In this document: positions 44,423 to 53,408 of the stretch, piece after piece
Position numbering within the stretch: the first letter of the stretch is position 1
How the letters are laid out: every line of letters begins with the position of its first letter
Assembly: GCA_001443525.1 (NCBI GenBank)
Contig: LKPX01000002.1
Span: 1-64,000 of the forward strand
DNA: 64,000 nt
Direction: 5' to 3'
From: Desulfobacteraceae bacterium RAAP-1
Lineage (GTDB): Bacteria; Desulfobacterota; Desulfobacteria; Desulfobacterales; Desulfatirhabdiaceae
Program-made: the position numbers and the translations under genes
The notes under the pieces: model-generated
Told to the model about the DNA's origin: nothing
The model's database searches: none
Seen by the model: only the letters and a program-made list of their open reading frames with translations

Positions 44423-44450
44423 CGCCCGAAATTCGACTTTTTATGAGGCC
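44423..44450 (-). repeat. Solo left end of the dispersed repeat (minus orientation)
   Basis: CGCCCGAAATTCGACTTTTT followed by ATGAGGCC is close to the reverse complement of the left end of copy A (GGCCTC/GTCCTCGTAAAAAGTCGAATTTCGG). It lies just upstream of the dehydrogenase gene. Confidence 0.5.
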
Positions 44451-44474
44451 GCTTCACCTGAAAGGAATCCACAC

Positions 44475-45656
44475 ATGGGCAAGGTTCTGATTATCGGCGC
44501 CGGAGGCGTGGGGGCTGTTGTCGCGCATAAATGCGCCCGGTCACCCGAGATTTTTTCTCATATTGTTCTGGCCAGCCGCACGCTGGCAAAATGTGAAGCC
44601 ATTCAGAAGCAGCTCCCCCGGCCTGTTGACGTGGCCCGGGTGGACGCCGATCACACGCCTGAAGTGGTAGAGCTGATTCGAAGCGTCAAACCGGATCTGG
44701 TTATCAACGTGGCGCTGCCATACCAGGATCTCAGCATCATGGATGCCTGCCTGGAAACTCGCGTGAACTACATGGACACTGCAAACTACGAACCGCCGGA
44801 TGAAGCCAGATTCTGCTATAAGTGGCAGTGGGACTATCACGACAGATTCAAGGAAAAAGGCATCATGGCGCTTCTGGGGTGCGGATTCGATCCTGGCGTC
44901 ACCAATGTTTTCTGCGCTTTTGCCCTTAAACACCGCTTTGATGAAATCCATACTGTGGATATCATGGACTGTAACGCCGGAGATCATGGCCATCCGTTTG
45001 CCACCAATTTCAATCCGGAAATCAATATCCGGGAAGTCACGGCCAGAGGTAAATATTATGACAGCGGACGCTGGATCGAAACCGATCCACTGTCAGTGCA
45101 CCAATCCTTTGATTTTCCTCAGATCGGCGTCCGGGAAATGTATCTGATGTATCATGAAGAAATGGAATCCCTCGCCAGACATATTTCGGGTATTCACAAA
45201 ATGCGCTTCTGGATGACGTTTTCACAGGAATACCTGACGCACCTGAGGGTGCTTCAGAATGTTGGTATGACCCGGATCGATCCGGTGTTATATCAGGGCG
45301 TTCAGATTGTACCGCTCCAGTTTCTGAAGGTTCTGCTGCCGGAACCGTCTTCGCTGGCGGCGGGCTATACGGGGAAAACCTGTATCGGCTGTATGATCGA
45401 GGGCATTAAGGATGGAAAGCCGCTTCGATATTATATCTATAATGTGTGCGACCACGCGGAATGCTACCGGGAAATCCAGGCGCAGGCGATTTCTTATACC
45501 ACAGGGGTGCCGGCCATGATCGGCGCCATGATGATACTGACCGGAAAATGGCAGGGCGCCGGCGTCTTCAATGTGGAAGAATTTGATCCGGATCCGTTCA
45601 TGGAACAGTTGAATCGTTGCGGACTGCCCTGGATCGAGACATATCCTGAAGGCTGA
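44475..45656 (+). CDS. Carboxynorspermidine dehydrogenase-like (saccharopine dehydrogenase family)
   Basis: The 393-residue protein starts with the NAD(P)-binding GAGGVGAVVAHK and has the DADHTPEVVELI and NVALPYQDLSIMDACLE segments of the saccharopine dehydrogenase family, with DTANYEPPDEA and GCGFDPGVTNVFCA typical of carboxynorspermidine/carboxyspermidine dehydrogenase. It reductively condenses diamine with aspartate semialdehyde to carboxy(nor)spermidine in the alternative polyamine route. The partner decarboxylase gene (nspC type) is not in the window. Upstream is a decayed repeat end; downstream it converges with the DUF3786 gene. Confidence 0.88.
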   Translation: MGKVLIIGAGGVGAVVAHKCARSPEIFSHIVLASRTLAKCEAIQKQLPRPVDVARVDADHTPEVVELIRSVKPDLVINVALPYQDLSIMDACLETRVNYMDTANYEPPDEARFCYKWQWDYHDRFKEKGIMALLGCGFDPGVTNVFCAFALKHRFDEIHTVDIMDCNAGDHGHPFATNFNPEINIREVTARGKYYDSGRWIETDPLSVHQSFDFPQIGVREMYLMYHEEMESLARHISGIHKMRFWMTFSQEYLTHLRVLQNVGMTRIDPVLYQGVQIVPLQFLKVLLPEPSSLAAGYTGKTCIGCMIEGIKDGKPLRYYIYNVCDHAECYREIQAQAISYTTGVPAMIGAMMILTGKWQGAGVFNVEEFDPDPFMEQLNRCGLPWIETYPEG

Positions 45657-45756
45657 TGGATTTCAGATATACTGCCGGCCGCTTCAAGCCCTATTTTCTC
45701 TTCTTGGAGATGACACCATCGGACAGTGTACATCAGTGTACATGCAATTATGAAAA

Positions 45757-46368
45757 CTATCTGGAAAGCGCCATCAGCCGATACACCAGCATGCCGGACA
45801 TCCAGGCGATATCCTCCGGAGACAGCATGTCGCCGATACTTTCATCAAAAAGAATGTTAGCTTCCGCCGGAAATTCAGCATCACCTTCCCACAGAATCAG
45901 TTGGACGGGAATTTTGGGAAATAACCAGAACTCAAACCCCGCATCTCCGGCAGGGATGGAACGTCCGGACAATTTTTCAGCCGCTTTTGACAACGCCTGA
46001 ACATTTTGACCAAACGTTTTCTTTAAGGGATCGATAGCACGTTTGACAAAAGCGCTGAAATAAAATGAGGCGCCCGGAATTTCTCGGTATGCCACCCAGT
46101 TGTCTGAAGGTTTCCGTTCCGAACCGGACTGAAGATAGTGCAGAATCAACACCTGTTCCTGAATGGGAACCTCAGGGGAATCCGGGGATTCATCCGTAAA
46201 GCGGTAATCCGGCATGTGAATGCGATAGATCCGATTGAGAAATGGCGCCTGGATACAGGCAGCTCCACTTTCAAAACCACCGCGTTGCGCCACAGTACTG
46301 AACGATTCCTGCAGGAGTGCTTCAACGGCAATTTTCGCGGCATTATAATAATCATCGATACGTGGCAT
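45757..46368 (-). CDS. DUF3786-family protein
   Basis: The 203-residue soluble protein fits DUF3786 (DSPEVPIQEQVLILHYLQ, NWVAYREIPGASFYFSAFV, FEFWLFPKIPVQLILWEGD, DAEFPAEANILFDES). This family is found mainly in anaerobes with corrinoid or acetyl-CoA pathway proteins; its role is unknown. It follows acsE on the same strand, but an intrinsic terminator lies between, so it may be expressed separately or by read-through. Confidence 0.82.
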   Translation of the reverse strand: MPRIDDYYNAAKIAVEALLQESFSTVAQRGGFESGAACIQAPFLNRIYRIHMPDYRFTDESPDSPEVPIQEQVLILHYLQSGSERKPSDNWVAYREIPGASFYFSAFVKRAIDPLKKTFGQNVQALSKAAEKLSGRSIPAGDAGFEFWLFPKIPVQLILWEGDAEFPAEANILFDESIGDMLSPEDIAWMSGMLVYRLMALSR

Positions 46369-46425
46369 ACACTTGATGAACTCCTAAATGTCGAATTTAT
46401 TTACCTGATACTGTCATAAAAACAA

Positions 46426-46455
46426 CAAAGCCCCGCTGAATTCACCGGGGCTTTG
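46426..46455 (-). terminator. Intrinsic terminator of the acs operon
   Basis: A perfect 10-bp stem (CAAAGCCCCG/CGGGGCTTTG) with a 10-base loop is followed on the minus strand by TTGTTTTTATGA. It lies 24 bases past the acsE stop. Confidence 0.88.
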
Positions 46456-46479
46456 AATACAACGGCTAAACAGTCCGAC

Positions 46480-47361
46480 CTATATTTCCAGCCAGGAATC
46501 TGAATAAAGGACATTACCCAGAATAACGTTGGTGGTTTTAGCGTAATCCTGCATTTCTTTTGAAAGACTGGCCATATTGGGCTGATTGCCGTCCATAACG
46601 CCGTAGATCAGATCAACGATGTCCTGACGTTTGCCTTTGGCAATGGCGGTCAATTGATCATCCTGCGGATCGGAAATAACGGAATACATCCCGTATTTCT
46701 GAAGCATGACCATATAGGTCTGATTCAGGATCGGCCGCAGATGTGTCGGAGGTCCGTTGGAAATATTGGAAAGACCGCAGGTGCTTTTGGCGCCCGGAGC
46801 GATATCCTGAATCATGCCCTGAAAATTCATCAGGCTGATGGCCTGGGGCTGCTGAATATTGACCGGGGTGACAATACCGTCCACCCAGATTTTTTCATTG
46901 GGAATACCGGCTTCATTGGCCGCATACAGCAGTTCGACACACAGGGCGGCGCGCTCGTTTTCATCTCTGGGAAGACCCTCCGGCCCCCACATCAGCGCGA
47001 TGAAATCCGCATTGTACTGAGCGGCAAGTGGAATCATCCGCTGATAGCGCTCAGGTCGGCACATAATGGAATTGATCATGGGTGGCAGTTTGCAGACCTT
47101 TAGGGCTGCCTCGATGGCATCAATATTGGAAGTATCCAGTACCAGCGGAATATCATCCACCACTTCCTGCACCATCTGCACCACCCAAGGCATCAGTTCG
47201 ACGCCGTCTTTTTTGGCCGGCCCCAGGTTGATGTCAATATAGTCCATCCCTTTTGATTTCTGAAACAAAGCCTCTTCCTGAATGGGTTTCGGATCCCGTT
47301 CTTTAAAAGCCCTGCCGATTTTTTTGTTGATGACATTCAAGCTTTCGCCTATTAAATACAT
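46480..47361 (-). CDS. acsE: Methyltetrahydrofolate:corrinoid iron-sulfur protein methyltransferase
   Basis: The 293-residue TIM-barrel protein matches AcsE: IGESLN at the start, YIDINLGPAKKDGVE, VLDTSNIDAIEAALKVCKLPPMINS, and STCGLSNISNG with the Asn that helps activate N5 of methyl-tetrahydrofolate. It transfers the methyl group from CH3-THF to Co(I) of the corrinoid protein, or the reverse in acetate oxidation. AAAGGAGGATGT precedes the ATG. It is the last gene before the operon terminator. Confidence 0.96.
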   Translation of the reverse strand: MYLIGESLNVINKKIGRAFKERDPKPIQEEALFQKSKGMDYIDINLGPAKKDGVELMPWVVQMVQEVVDDIPLVLDTSNIDAIEAALKVCKLPPMINSIMCRPERYQRMIPLAAQYNADFIALMWGPEGLPRDENERAALCVELLYAANEAGIPNEKIWVDGIVTPVNIQQPQAISLMNFQGMIQDIAPGAKSTCGLSNISNGPPTHLRPILNQTYMVMLQKYGMYSVISDPQDDQLTAIAKGKRQDIVDLIYGVMDGNQPNMASLSKEMQDYAKTTNVILGNVLYSDSWLEI

Positions 47362-47441
47362 ACATCCTCCTTTGTTGAAAGATGAACTATGAATGTTTTA
47401 CTTTACAAATTCACAATTCATCTCTCCATTAGTAAAATGGA

Positions 47442-48782
47442 TCATCTGGCCTTTAAAAACGCCGGAAGATGGGCTGCTTCACGGGGACCGACCGTAATGG
47501 TCCATCCTGGCAGTTCTTCTTCCACATCGCCGGCAATCGCCGCCGCATAGCCGGGAATGATCAACTCTTTATGCTTGACCTTGTCGGCAATACCGCTCTT
47601 TTTGACAAACATGCCCACATCATCGCCGGAGAATTTACCGGCAGCCCATGCGGTCATAACGGACAACCCTTCAGAATCCTTGATCAGAAGCCATGACGGT
47701 ACCCGGCTTCCCTCGATTTCACCCGATACGATAAAATAGGTCAGCGCGAAATTGGTGGTGACCAATACCGGTGAATTTTCATCCGGATTACCGATTTCAT
47801 AGATGCCCTCGGTCACGGTCATAGGCCGCTGTGGATCGGTGAAGATATTCAGCCGTTCGAGAAGCAGCGGAAAGACAGACTCGCCTTTGAAATCAGATAA
47901 CACCACGATAGCGCCGTATTTGGCGATGAACATGCCGGCAATCAGCGTTTCCATATCCAGATTGGACGCCATTTCGCACGGAAATGTAATGGTCGGAAAG
48001 CCCAAAGCCCGGTTGCCCTGTTTCAGAGCCGCCCGCCGGATAACCACCTCATCCTCCAGAGCCTGCTTTACTTCTCTGGCGCCGGAATCAAGCACCAGGT
48101 CTTTCAGTCCCATCCCTGTCAGTTTGGTAGTCAGGGGTATCAGGGCTTCCACGGAATCCGCTTTCACCGCCAGCGGCAGATCGTTTTCTTTAGCCAGCGC
48201 ACCGAACGCATCGGCGGTGGCGGCGGTCGCCGCATACATGAGGGGCTTTTTGAATTTGGTGACTTCGATTCCGGCCTTCATGACGTCGGCGTTTTCGGTC
48301 ATCAGCACCAGATTGAATTCCGATGTTTCGGCAATCAATTTGGCTTTTTCCGCAAACGCGGCTTTATCACCGCTGACATCCTTCAATGCCACCATTTCGG
48401 GTCGCAGGTTCAGACCGACACGTTCATACTGGAATGCATTCCATACCGTCAGCTTGGACTTCAGGTCGGCAACGGAAATGTCGGATGTTACCAGCGCCGC
48501 CAGACCGGTTTTGTTGAAAAATGTTTTTTCGTGACGATAGAGAACCGTTTCGCCGCCGGTTGTCAGCGCCCGGACGCCTTTTCCGATAGCCACAGGGCGG
48601 ATAGGAGGTGCGGAGGCTTCCGCCAGTTTCTCTCTGGCTTCGGCGGATACGTAAGGACAGCTATCCAGTTCTGCTTTTCCCGATGCCAGGTTCATGGCAA
48701 ATGCAAGGCATGTCGGAACGCCGCATTCCTTGCAGTTGGTTTTGGGCAGGAGTTTAAAAATCTGAATACCGGTTAATGCCAT
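47442..48782 (-). CDS. acsC: Corrinoid iron-sulfur protein, large (gamma) subunit
   Basis: From the ATG at 48782 (AGGAG upstream) the protein has 446 residues. The N-terminal domain binds a [4Fe-4S] cluster through C17-x2-C20-x4-C25-x16-C42 (NCKECGVPTCLAFAM). A TIM-barrel domain and a C-terminal corrinoid-binding domain follow (for example FALTYFIVSGEIEGSRVPSWLLI). It carries the methyl group as methyl-Co(III) to acetyl-CoA synthase. The frame extends to 48917 but the extra residues are not conserved in type. Its partner is AcsD at 53409. Confidence 0.96.
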   Translation of the reverse strand: MALTGIQIFKLLPKTNCKECGVPTCLAFAMNLASGKAELDSCPYVSAEAREKLAEASAPPIRPVAIGKGVRALTTGGETVLYRHEKTFFNKTGLAALVTSDISVADLKSKLTVWNAFQYERVGLNLRPEMVALKDVSGDKAAFAEKAKLIAETSEFNLVLMTENADVMKAGIEVTKFKKPLMYAATAATADAFGALAKENDLPLAVKADSVEALIPLTTKLTGMGLKDLVLDSGAREVKQALEDEVVIRRAALKQGNRALGFPTITFPCEMASNLDMETLIAGMFIAKYGAIVVLSDFKGESVFPLLLERLNIFTDPQRPMTVTEGIYEIGNPDENSPVLVTTNFALTYFIVSGEIEGSRVPSWLLIKDSEGLSVMTAWAAGKFSGDDVGMFVKKSGIADKVKHKELIIPGYAAAIAGDVEEELPGWTITVGPREAAHLPAFLKAR

Positions 48783-48933
48783 TGTTATCTCCTTGTGATA
48801 TTGCTTCATGACCGCAGCGGCCGCCGCAGTCATGATGTTGATTATGCCTTTAAAATAACGGAGAATTCCAGGAAACAACATCTGCGGACAGACGCATTGA
48901 ATAACATCTGTCCGCACAGGTTATATGGCGATA

Positions 48934-51150
48934 TCATCCACCGATAATCGGAGGCATGGACAGCGCCGGATGGCCTTTTTCCTGGAGATAGGGCAGAATT
49001 TCCTCTTCCGTGATGCCTACAGTTTCATCGGCGATCATATCATAGAAATTCGGAATTCCCATTTCTTTGCCCCGTGCAATCAATCTGTCTTTGATTTCTT
49101 CCTTCAGGATTTTGGGCATCCATACCATTCTCTCAAGTCCGCCATCACCCTTGATGAACTTTTTCTGGGTGATATTGTATTTGGAGTGACCCACAAAACC
49201 CGGAGAAGAGGCGCCGCCGCCCATCACACCCGCCAGGGTGGTGAACTTCATACCACAGGGGGTTTCACCAGCGTAATCACGGTTGACCGTCATGACGCCG
49301 TTACAGGTGGGAAGCGTTGCCGCAATACATTCACAGCAACCGCAGGTGGTCATGGGATCAATGACCAGGGAGTATAAATTATAACGTTCTACTGCACCGC
49401 GGGAGGCTTTTTTGACGAATTCATTGACGCCCTTGAACTGGCCCAGAACCGGATCCAGACACTCGCCTTTTTCAATGGGCTGGTTGGGGCCGGTGGGATT
49501 GATTTCATAGGATGCCTTGCAGTCCATCCAGTTATAGGCGCCGCACAGACCGGTTCGCTCCGGGCTGACGGTGCAGACATGGTTGGGAGCAAAAGACTGG
49601 CACAGCGTACAGGAATAGAAAATTTCCTCGGCTTCGTCTGTCATCTTCTCGACACGCTCATCCCGCGTTTTGTATTCAGCACGGGCGCGAGCGGTGATTT
49701 TATCGACATCTTCTTTTTTGGTGAAGAGAGTTACCTGAACCTTGTCCAGAATCTTGCCGAAATCCTGATGATACTTGGCATGCAGCACAACGCCGATGTC
49801 CTTCAGGCTGAACCCTTTCTCCACAGCGGCCTTGCTGACGCGGACCCAGGAAATATCCCGCTGCCCGATGTGCATGACGCCCTGGATATAATTGACAAGG
49901 TGATGGATCTGACGTTCCAGGATGGGTTCGAAATCCGTCTGGAATTCACGTCCCGCCACCTGAACATAAATGCCCAGAGAGAAGGTGCCGCCGGGTTTCA
50001 CATCCTTGATGTCAGGTCCGTCAACAATGACTTTGCCGTCTTCGATTTCACCCATTTCCGCCATCTTGACCAGCTCGGTGCACTGGGTCTTGCCGCCGCC
50101 GCACTGACAGTACAGATCGGCGCCGCGAACACGCTCGCCCTCATAGGCCGGACCGAATGCGCAGGGAATGTCGATTTTGGAAACCGTAACTTTCAAACCG
50201 CGCACTTCAACGGATTTCTGCACCATGTCTTCATGTTTGACATTGGCCACCACATGCTCATAGGTGCAGATACCGGTCGGCAGAATTTCCGGAATATCCG
50301 TATCCGCCAGTGTCGGGAAGCCCCAGTTGACGCATCCGGCCGCTGCCGCCGCCCATTCGGCGTTGACATCGCCCAGTGCGTTGACAAAGGCGAAGATTCT
50401 GTTTTTATTGTAAAGCAGCATCTTCTTGTAATCGCCGGGTTTGATACCGCCAAAAGCCATGGCCGCACGGTTGGCAAAACCCAGCGCAAAAATGGCCGAT
50501 GAAATATCCGGCCCGAACGGTACGATACGGGTGTTCCAGCCAATCTGAACGCCGGCTTCCAGAAGCTGCTGGGAGACGGTAGTGCCGTTCTGGTTGGCGG
50601 CCAGAAAGATGTAAAGGCTTCGTTTCTGATATTCTTCGACGATCATCTTGGCGATTTCAGGACTGGGCGCAGCGCCTACGATTGCTGCAAAACCCGGCGC
50701 AGAACCATCCACAAACTCGACGCCACGTTTTCTGAAAACCGTATCGTCGGCGGCTCCCAGCCATATTTTTCCGGAAGCTTCATCGATATCTTCGGAATGC
50801 AGATAAAAATCCGGCTGTTCCAGATACCGCAGGGCTTCCTCGATTTCAAATGCCAGAAGCGCTGCCATACCGGCATCCAGAAGTGGCCCCAGGTACGGCA
50901 GATGATGAGCGCCCTTGACATGCGGCGGCAGAAGACCGCGGGCAAAATCAAGCGGTTTTTTCATATCTTCCAGGGTTTCCACTTTCATGCCCAGAAGAGA
51001 ATAAATGACCGGCAGATAATATGCCGTATTGGGAAATCCGACTTTGGTATCCGCATTATAAGTGGCCAAAGCCTGTTTATATTTTCCTTCGACTTTGGAA
51101 ACGATATTATAGCCGCCCTGAATGGCTGCAAATGCAACTAATCTTGACAT
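48934..51150 (-). CDS. acsB: Acetyl-CoA synthase (CODH/ACS alpha subunit)
   Basis: This 738-residue protein aligns well with the bacterial AcsB pattern. The A-cluster ligands are all present: C514, C517, C526 and C536 (SCTLCQSFAPNHVC ... GLCG) for the [4Fe-4S] part and C603-G-C605 (TTCGCCEC) for the distal nickel. It joins methyl, CO and CoA to acetyl-CoA, or cleaves it. GAAGGAGG precedes the ATG. It follows acsA by 116 bases that contain a GTTTTAA tandem array. Additional cysteines around 348-357 (YCQCGGGKTQC) are not part of the known cluster. Confidence 0.97.
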   Translation of the reverse strand: MSRLVAFAAIQGGYNIVSKVEGKYKQALATYNADTKVGFPNTAYYLPVIYSLLGMKVETLEDMKKPLDFARGLLPPHVKGAHHLPYLGPLLDAGMAALLAFEIEEALRYLEQPDFYLHSEDIDEASGKIWLGAADDTVFRKRGVEFVDGSAPGFAAIVGAAPSPEIAKMIVEEYQKRSLYIFLAANQNGTTVSQQLLEAGVQIGWNTRIVPFGPDISSAIFALGFANRAAMAFGGIKPGDYKKMLLYNKNRIFAFVNALGDVNAEWAAAAAGCVNWGFPTLADTDIPEILPTGICTYEHVVANVKHEDMVQKSVEVRGLKVTVSKIDIPCAFGPAYEGERVRGADLYCQCGGGKTQCTELVKMAEMGEIEDGKVIVDGPDIKDVKPGGTFSLGIYVQVAGREFQTDFEPILERQIHHLVNYIQGVMHIGQRDISWVRVSKAAVEKGFSLKDIGVVLHAKYHQDFGKILDKVQVTLFTKKEDVDKITARARAEYKTRDERVEKMTDEAEEIFYSCTLCQSFAPNHVCTVSPERTGLCGAYNWMDCKASYEINPTGPNQPIEKGECLDPVLGQFKGVNEFVKKASRGAVERYNLYSLVIDPMTTCGCCECIAATLPTCNGVMTVNRDYAGETPCGMKFTTLAGVMGGGASSPGFVGHSKYNITQKKFIKGDGGLERMVWMPKILKEEIKDRLIARGKEMGIPNFYDMIADETVGITEEEILPYLQEKGHPALSMPPIIGG

Positions 51151-51183
51151 AAAAACTTCCTCCTTCGTTGAGGATTTAGATAC

Positions 51184-51223
51184 GTTTTAAGTTTTAAGTG
51201 TTAAGTTTTAAGCACCAGTTTTA
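51184..51223. repeat. Short GTTTTAA-type tandem array between acsA and acsB
   Basis: Five loose copies of GTTTTAAG or close variants occur in 40 bases between two acs genes (GTTTTAAGTTTTAAGTGTTA, then AGTTTTAAGCACC and AGTTTTAAGTACC). The sequence is low in G+C compared with its neighbours. Confidence 0.55.
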
Positions 51224-51266
51224 AGTACCCGAGGTATCATAAAACCTGATACGTTCAACTTTAAAC

Positions 51267-53321
51267 TTACGCGGATTCCAGTTTCTGGCGATCCGCCATA
51301 TCCATCAGAACGCGCTCTCTGGCTTTGTCGATACCCAGGGCTTTACGCTTCTTGTCTATGTGGGCGATCATCTTGTGAGCATGTTTGATCGGGTCGGCTT
51401 CGCAGTCCCACATACCACCGTAAATCTTTTCCAGTTCGTTGTACATGTAGTCCTGGAAAACCGGCGCGCCGCTCATCGGCAGATGCACGCCAAACACGGT
51501 ATAAACACCGGAAGCTACAAAATAATGGCCGATGCTGATGGCTTTTTCACTCATCCACTCCGGCGCGCTTCCGGCTGCGGGCAGATCGCAGATGTCCTTG
51601 CCCAGTCCGCCGGCTTTCACCACTTCGGTAGCTGCCAGAAGGATGCGGCTGTTATCGACGCAGGAACCCAGATGCAGCACTGGCGGGATACCCACGGTTT
51701 CGCAGACTTCGGCCAGACCGGGGCCGCAATATACTGCTGCGGTTTCAGGCGTCAGTAAACCTTCCATAGCGCAGGCGATGCCGTTACAGCCGGTGGTCAG
51801 AACAATGACGTCATTTTTGATCAGTTCTTTGACAACGGCGATATGTCCCTCGTTGTGGCGGACGCGGGCGTTGTTACAGCCAACCACACCGGCAATACCA
51901 CGGATACGGCCATTGATGATGTTGTCGTTCAAGGTATAATAATCGCCGCGGAACGTTCCTCCCAGATGATACTTGATAGACTCAACCCCAAAGCCCGCAA
52001 TCTGGGTGGCTTTGTGACGTGGAATCATGACCTCGGCCCGGCGGTTGGTGAAATTGTCGATGCCCATCATGACGATACGTTTGGCGTCTTCCATAGCATG
52101 GTGTTCGTCAAACTCGATGTGAATGACATTGTCCTGCTCCATCTTGGCGATGGGATGGGTGGTAATCAGTTTGGTATGGAAGCATTTGGCAACATTGGCA
52201 ATGTTCTGCATAATGCACTGAACATCCACGACCATGGCGTCACAGGCGCCGGTGATAATGGCCAGTTCCTGCTGCAGGAAAGTGCCTGCCAGTGGAATTC
52301 CGTGACGCTGAAGCATTTCATTTCCTGTGCAGCAGATACCACTGAGCTGAATGCCTTTGGCGCCTTTGCTTTTGGCATAATCCACCATCTCTTTGGACTG
52401 AGCCGCGGCAACGATCATTTCAGACAAAATGGGTTCATGTCCATGGATGACCAGATTGACGTGGTCTTCTTTCATAACGCCCAGATTGGCCTCGGACTGA
52501 ACCGGAAACGGAGTACCGAACAAAACGTCCTGCAGATCGGTGGCGATCATGGATCCGCCCCAACCGTCTGCAATGGCGCAGCGGGAACACTGCTTGACCA
52601 GGTTTTTGTAATCCTGATCCACGCCCATGTGAGTACGGTGCATGATCTCAACGGTTTCCCGGTCAATGTTTCTGGGCAGAACGCCAAGCTTTTTCCACTT
52701 TTCATATAGAGGTGCAGGAGCTCTTTTCAGATATTTCAATTCACCGGATGATTTTCCCCATTCGTTCAGTGCGTTTTCCGCCACTTCAACGGCGATTTCA
52801 TCCAGATCGCGATCAACGGTCTTGCCGTCAACTTCAACGGTTGTGGCGACGTCGAAATTGGGCGCGATGGCAATCAATTTCTGCGGATCTTTGATGCTAT
52901 AGTCGTTGGTTTCTTTTTTAGCGACGGACATGAATACTTCGGCGACCCCGCGACCATGATCGGAGTGTGCGGATGCACCGGCTGCCACCATACGTGCAAA
53001 GTTACGGGCGGCAATGGTGTTGGCGGTAGCACCGCAAAGGCCTTTACGTTCATCAGGGCCATCTGCGGATTTGGTCAGGGGCAGACGGCAGGGGCCCATT
53101 GCGCAGTTTTTGCAGCAGGTTCCCTGGATGCCGATATTACAGGGCTTCATGGCTTCAGCCCGATCAAATATTGTTTCGACGCCCAGCTCTTGTGCCCGGC
53201 GAATCATTTCCTGGGTGGCAATATCAATGGACGCCGCAACGGGATCCGCCTGTTTAGGCGCTTTTTCAGCTTTGGCTTCTTTAGCTTCCACTACTTTTTT
53301 CAACTTGGTCTCTTCTGCCAT
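51267..53321 (-). CDS. acsA: Carbon monoxide dehydrogenase catalytic subunit (CODH/ACS beta)
   Basis: From the ATG at 53321 (GGAGG upstream) the protein has 684 residues. The N-terminus is a Lys/Glu/Ala-rich extension (~1-25). Cys ligands of the D- and B-clusters follow (C61, C69, C70, C73, C78; TCCKNCAMGPCR, then GLCGATA). C-cluster elements include HGHEPILSEM, SGICCTGNEML, VVGCNNARV, TTGCNGIACA and LGSCVDNSR. It interconverts CO2 and CO, feeding acetyl-CoA synthase. It lies between acsD and acsB. Confidence 0.96.
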   Translation of the reverse strand: MAEETKLKKVVEAKEAKAEKAPKQADPVAASIDIATQEMIRRAQELGVETIFDRAEAMKPCNIGIQGTCCKNCAMGPCRLPLTKSADGPDERKGLCGATANTIAARNFARMVAAGASAHSDHGRGVAEVFMSVAKKETNDYSIKDPQKLIAIAPNFDVATTVEVDGKTVDRDLDEIAVEVAENALNEWGKSSGELKYLKRAPAPLYEKWKKLGVLPRNIDRETVEIMHRTHMGVDQDYKNLVKQCSRCAIADGWGGSMIATDLQDVLFGTPFPVQSEANLGVMKEDHVNLVIHGHEPILSEMIVAAAQSKEMVDYAKSKGAKGIQLSGICCTGNEMLQRHGIPLAGTFLQQELAIITGACDAMVVDVQCIMQNIANVAKCFHTKLITTHPIAKMEQDNVIHIEFDEHHAMEDAKRIVMMGIDNFTNRRAEVMIPRHKATQIAGFGVESIKYHLGGTFRGDYYTLNDNIINGRIRGIAGVVGCNNARVRHNEGHIAVVKELIKNDVIVLTTGCNGIACAMEGLLTPETAAVYCGPGLAEVCETVGIPPVLHLGSCVDNSRILLAATEVVKAGGLGKDICDLPAAGSAPEWMSEKAISIGHYFVASGVYTVFGVHLPMSGAPVFQDYMYNELEKIYGGMWDCEADPIKHAHKMIAHIDKKRKALGIDKARERVLMDMADRQKLESA

Positions 53322-53408
53322 TTTGAGGTTCCTCCTCATCATTATAAGTATCCGGGCGATACGTGAAGCATTGTGATAACAGATAGCATCGCCAGGCGAA
53401 TATTTGTA

